Assembly (NCBI RefSeq): GCF_022919135.1
Contig: NZ_CP095049.1
Coordinates: forward strand, 3,352,501-3,416,500
Origin: Hymenobacter cellulosivorans
GTDB lineage: Bacteria; Bacteroidota; Bacteroidia; Cytophagales; Hymenobacteraceae
Length of the DNA stretch: 64,000 nucleotides
Reading direction: 5' to 3'
This document shows positions 61,775-64,000 of the stretch, piece by piece; positions within the stretch are counted from its first letter, which is position 1, and the number at the start of each line of letters is the position of its first letter. Position numbers and translations under genes: made by a program. The notes below the pieces were generated by a model, which made no database searches, had not been told where the DNA came from, and saw nothing but the letters and a program-made list of their open reading frames with translations.

Positions 61775-61863
61775 GTGCTTATCTATCATCTACTCATGGC
61801 CTGTCATCCACCTCTCACTTGTCATCCACCCCCGCCTGTCATCCACCCCTTAGCTTGTCATCC
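61764..61863 (+). repeat. Five spaced copies of TGTCATCC
   Basis: TGTCATCC occurs at 61764, 61802, 61820, 61837 and 61856, three of them as TGTCATCCACC with a period of 17-19 bases. The first copy overlaps the end of the MocA-like gene. It looks like multiplication of the end of the palindromic element that follows. Confidence 0.7.
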
Positions 61864-62015
61864 TGAGCCCTGCGAAGGACCTTACTCGCCTAACCCACTG
61901 CGGCTTATACCAATGTGACCAAGCCCTGCACCGCGCTTGTGGTAAAGGGCTTGGTCACGTTGAAGAAGGCTTATCTCGAAGACGAGGAAGGTCCTTCGCC
62001 AAGGCTCAGGATGAC
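61857..62015. repeat. Bipartite palindromic element
   Basis: Outer arms begin GTCATCCTGAGCCCTGCGAA (61857 on) and end in TTCGCCAAGGCTCAGGATGAC (at 62015 with one small bulge). Inner arms GTGACCAAGCCCT (61916-61928) and AGGGCTTGGTCAC (61947-61959) are perfect. Size and nested design equal those of the element at 1755-1902. The remaining 62016-62165 is AT-rich spacer before the HU-like gene, without a clear promoter box. Confidence 0.75.
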
Positions 62016-62165
62016 GGGTAGGTTTTGCTGATTGCTGTGATAATGACAACGGATTGGCAGGTATGTAGTTATTGGTTGAAACTATTTTAATAAAAGGGGT
62101 TTAATGTTGAATATTATATAAACAGCTCCCACTATATTACTAGCTCATCCTTAACCTCTTTACTT

Positions 62166-62615
62166 ATGCCTATCGAATATTCCCTGGCTGAGCGCCGCAA
62201 CCCTGCCAAGCCCAACGAAGCCAAGAAGTTTTATCCCGTAGCCCGCTCCCAGGGCGAAACCAGTGTGCGCGACATGGCCGGCCGCATCAACGAAATGAGC
62301 ACCGTCAGCACCGTCGACGTGATGGCCGTGCTCGAAGCCTTCTTCCAGACCGTGCCCCGCGAGCTAGCCGCCGGTCGCATCGTACGCTTCGGCGACTTCG
62401 GCTCCTTTTCCGTGAGCCTGCAAGGCCAGGGAGCCGACTCCGAAAAGGAGTTCAGCTCCGCCCTCATCGACAATGTGAAAGTGGTATTCCGCCCCGGCAA
62501 GCTCTTCGCCTCGGCCATGCAGGGCGCTCAACTCCGTCGGGTCGCGGCCCCCTCAGCCGACTCAGTCGCTCGTGCTGCCCGTCGTAAAGCCAGCGAGGCC
62601 GATAGCCGGACATAG
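62166..62615 (+). CDS. HU-like DNA-binding protein (TIGR01201 type)
   Basis: A 149-residue histone-like protein. Its beginning IEYSLAERRNPAKPNEAKKF is typical of the Bacteroidota HU-related family. Residues about 30-125 form the HU fold (VRDMAGRINEMSTVSTVDVM, IVRFGDFGSFSVSL, KVVFRPGKLF). The tail is basic and disordered (ARAARRKASE). It is longer than classic HU (about 90 residues). The stop TAG lies inside the first of three palindromic 18-bp repeats. Confidence 0.9.
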   Translation: MPIEYSLAERRNPAKPNEAKKFYPVARSQGETSVRDMAGRINEMSTVSTVDVMAVLEAFFQTVPRELAAGRIVRFGDFGSFSVSLQGQGADSEKEFSSALIDNVKVVFRPGKLFASAMQGAQLRRVAAPSADSVARAARRKASEADSRT

Positions 62616-62668
62616 TAATGTCCGGCGGCGGACATAGTAATGTCCGGGCCCGGACATTACTATGTCCG
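62607..62668. repeat. Three 18-bp palindromic repeats, two forming a perfect 40-bp palindrome
   Basis: CGGACATAGTAATGTCCG occurs at 62607-62624 and 62629-62646, and inverted as CGGACATTACTATGTCCG at 62651-62668. Starts are 22 bases apart. The second and third copies with the GGCC between them make one perfect 40-bp palindrome (62629-62668). Each unit is itself an imperfect palindrome (GGACAT/ATGTCC). The first includes the HU stop codon. Confidence 0.9.
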
Positions 62669-62682
62669 CTTAAACTGCCCTG

Positions 62683-62715
62683 CGGGCCTGCCGATTCCGG
62701 CAGGCCCGTTATTTT
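62683..62715 (+). terminator. Terminator of the HU-like gene
   Basis: CGGGCCTGCC and GGCAGGCCCG are perfect 10-bp arms with a 6-base loop, followed by TTATTTTT. Confidence 0.9.
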
Positions 62716-62717
62716 TG
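62710..62717 (+). promoter_or_regulatory. Candidate -7 box of the ATPase gene (TATTTTTG)
   Basis: Exact TAnnTTTG match using the T-run of the preceding terminator, 44 bases before the ATPase ATG. Confidence 0.45.
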
Positions 62718-62761
62718 GGGCCGGGCCACTTCCCGCGCCCGGCATCCTTACCTTTCGTGCT

Positions 62762-64000
62762 ATGTCCAAGCAACCCGCCACCCCGCCGCCCGCCTATTTC
62801 CTCTCCCTCAGCCTGGAAAATGTGCGCAGCTTCGGAGAGAAGCAGACGATTTCCTTTGCCCGAGAAGACGGAAGGCCCGCGCAGTGGACGATTATTCTCG
62901 GGGATAATGGGGTAGGGAAGACGACGGTGTTGAAGGCGTTGGCGGGGATGATGGCACGTAAGGCATTATTTTCTTCCCAAGGAGAGGAGTATGCATACGC
63001 TCATCATATGATGTCTGACGAAGAATGGGCTCCTAAGCGAAATAACTTTCAAGACCTACTAATAGAAACGAACATACAATATAATGGGGTGCTTACTGAG
63101 CCTGCCCAAGAGAGTAAAGCTTATGCCGAGGAGAAGTGGGTAAGGCTCCATTCAGATGAACACGGCGATTATGAGTGTGATGGTACTTCCATCTTAAGAC
63201 AGGACTTAGGACTTATCTGTTACGGCTATGGGGCTGGTCGTAAAACAGGAAACTCAACCCTTAGTGATGTTTCCAAGACAATTGATACCTGTATTAGTCT
63301 CTTTGATGATAGAGCGGATTTACTTAATCCGGAAGAATGGTTTCTTCAGATGGAGTACAGCTCTCTTAAAGGAGATAAACAGGCAGAAAAGTCGTTGCAG
63401 CAAGTGCGCGATGTCTTACTTCAAGTTTTACCGGATGTGACAGATGTTAATATTGTCAGTAAAGGGTATCAGCAGCAGCTAGAGCTTCTTACGCCCTACG
63501 GCTGGGTACGCCTGCGCGACATGAGTTTAGGCTATCAAACCCTGGTCGTGTGGCTTACGGACTTTGCCAGCAAGCTCTTTATCCGCTACCCTGAGAGTAA
63601 GAACCCGCTGGAAGAGCCGGCCATTGTGCTCATTGATGAAATCGACCTGCACCTGCACCCGAGCTGGCAGCGCAAGCTCATTGGTTTCCTCAGCGGCATC
63701 TTCAAGAACACTCAGTTTATTGCCACCGCGCACAGCCCTCTGGTGGTGCAGGCGGCCGGGGACAAGGACGCCAATATCGTACTGCTCAAGCGTGAGAATG
63801 ATCAGACGGTAGTAGTCCAGAACCTGCCCGACGTGCGCCGCTGGCGGGTCGACCAGATTCTAAACAGTGAGCTATTCGAAGATGCCTCGTCCTTGTCGCC
63901 GCAAACGGAAACGGATTTGCAGCGCCGCAATGCCCTGTTGCTGAAGAAGCGCCTGACCGCGAAGGAAAAGGCGGAGCTGAAAGAGCTGGACGACAAGCTC
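62762..64000 (+). CDS. AAA ATPase of the SMC/OLD-like group (3' end outside the window)
   Basis: Open from ATG 62762 (MSKQPATPPP) to the last base, 413 codons with no stop. The N-terminus LSLSLENVRSFGEKQTISF is that of ATPases with a split ABC-type head. Walker A is GDNGVGKTT (47-55), a signature-like SLGYQTLVVWL precedes Walker B IVLIDEIDLHLHP (Asp 292, Glu 293), and the switch His is in IATAHSPLV. The tail RRNALLLKKRLTAKEKAELK is charged and helical. Similar ATPases occur in anti-phage systems such as Septu (PtuA) and retron modules, where a nuclease gene follows. The partner would lie to the right, so this is only a suggestion. The middle (about 62990-63480) is more AT-rich than both ends. 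Confidence 0.85.
   Translation, partial: MSKQPATPPPAYFLSLSLENVRSFGEKQTISFAREDGRPAQWTIILGDNGVGKTTVLKALAGMMARKALFSSQGEEYAYAHHMMSDEEWAPKRNNFQDLLIETNIQYNGVLTEPAQESKAYAEEKWVRLHSDEHGDYECDGTSILRQDLGLICYGYGAGRKTGNSTLSDVSKTIDTCISLFDDRADLLNPEEWFLQMEYSSLKGDKQAEKSLQQVRDVLLQVLPDVTDVNIVSKGYQQQLELLTPYGWVRLRDMSLGYQTLVVWLTDFASKLFIRYPESKNPLEEPAIVLIDEIDLHLHPSWQRKLIGFLSGIFKNTQFIATAHSPLVVQAAGDKDANIVLLKRENDQTVVVQNLPDVRRWRVDQILNSELFEDASSLSPQTETDLQRRNALLLKKRLTAKEKAELKELDDKL

Noticed and set aside
61764..61863. CRISPR or minisatellite-coded protein repeat
   Set aside because: The 8-base words are unevenly spaced and lie mostly outside the coding frame; they match the end of the neighbouring palindromic element.
62607..62668. 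CRISPR array
   Set aside because: Only three 18-bp units, one inverted, with 4-base gaps. There are no spacers of normal length and no cas genes.

Overview
The window looks like a chromosomal segment of a high-GC member of the Bacteroidota, most likely Hymenobacter or a close relative; this is an inference. The reasons are a SusC/SusD pair, C-terminal sorting domains of the type IX secretion system, TAnnTTTG-type -7 boxes, an HU-like protein of the TIGR01201 type, DUF4369/thioredoxin and DUF4468-like proteins, and GC-rich codons throughout.

Layout. 1-364: the end of an oligopeptide-type ABC permease. 450-1703: a GAF-SpoIIE phosphatase. 1955-9206: a surface-polysaccharide cluster (O-antigen ligase and Wzz-type protein on the minus strand; flippase, GT4 glycosyltransferase, polysaccharide deacetylase and GT2 glycosyltransferase on the plus strand). 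9276-11358: a TatD nuclease and a type I asparaginase. 11424-11511: tRNA-Ser(GGA). The 3' end of this tRNA is repeated at 15184-15199, and between the two copies lies a 3.7 kb patch of small exported proteins and gene relics that looks like an old tRNA-targeted island. 15569-22545: a NarL-class histidine kinase, a lipoprotein, a multi-PAS hybrid kinase and a GAF protein.

23003-47528 is the centrepiece, an arabinan/L-arabinose utilisation locus. It has SusC and SusD for uptake, two GH43 enzymes with ricin-type lectin and T9SS sorting domains, two further GH43 enzymes, a GH51, a GH127, a mutarotase lipoprotein, AraB, AraD, AraA, a sodium/sugar symporter and a LacI-family regulator. Seven copies of a LacI-type operator (consensus CACAAACGATTGTG) lie in front of susC, the mutarotase, one GH43, the GH51 and the regulator gene itself. 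The cluster therefore reads as a self-contained regulon. The expected flow is: surface enzymes cut arabinan, SusCD imports the oligomers, periplasmic GH43/GH51/GH127 release L-arabinose, the symporter imports it, and AraA, AraB and AraD convert it to D-xylulose-5-phosphate.

47677-49179 is an NCS1 permease. 49200-52808 is gene-poor, with a relic resembling PqqD, a glycosyltransferase and 2.1 kb of decayed DNA with strong hairpins. 52809-59571 holds a Spy/CpxP-like protein, a small membrane protein and a haem-type uptake operon (TonB receptor, HmuT, HmuU with a frameshift, HmuV). 59968-61774 is an XdhC/MocA-like molybdenum-cofactor pair. 62166-62615 is an HU-like protein followed by a perfect 40-bp palindrome. 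From 62762 to the right edge runs a truncated AAA ATPase, possibly the first gene of an anti-phage system. Several large bipartite palindromes, probably mobile REP-like elements, lie between genes.
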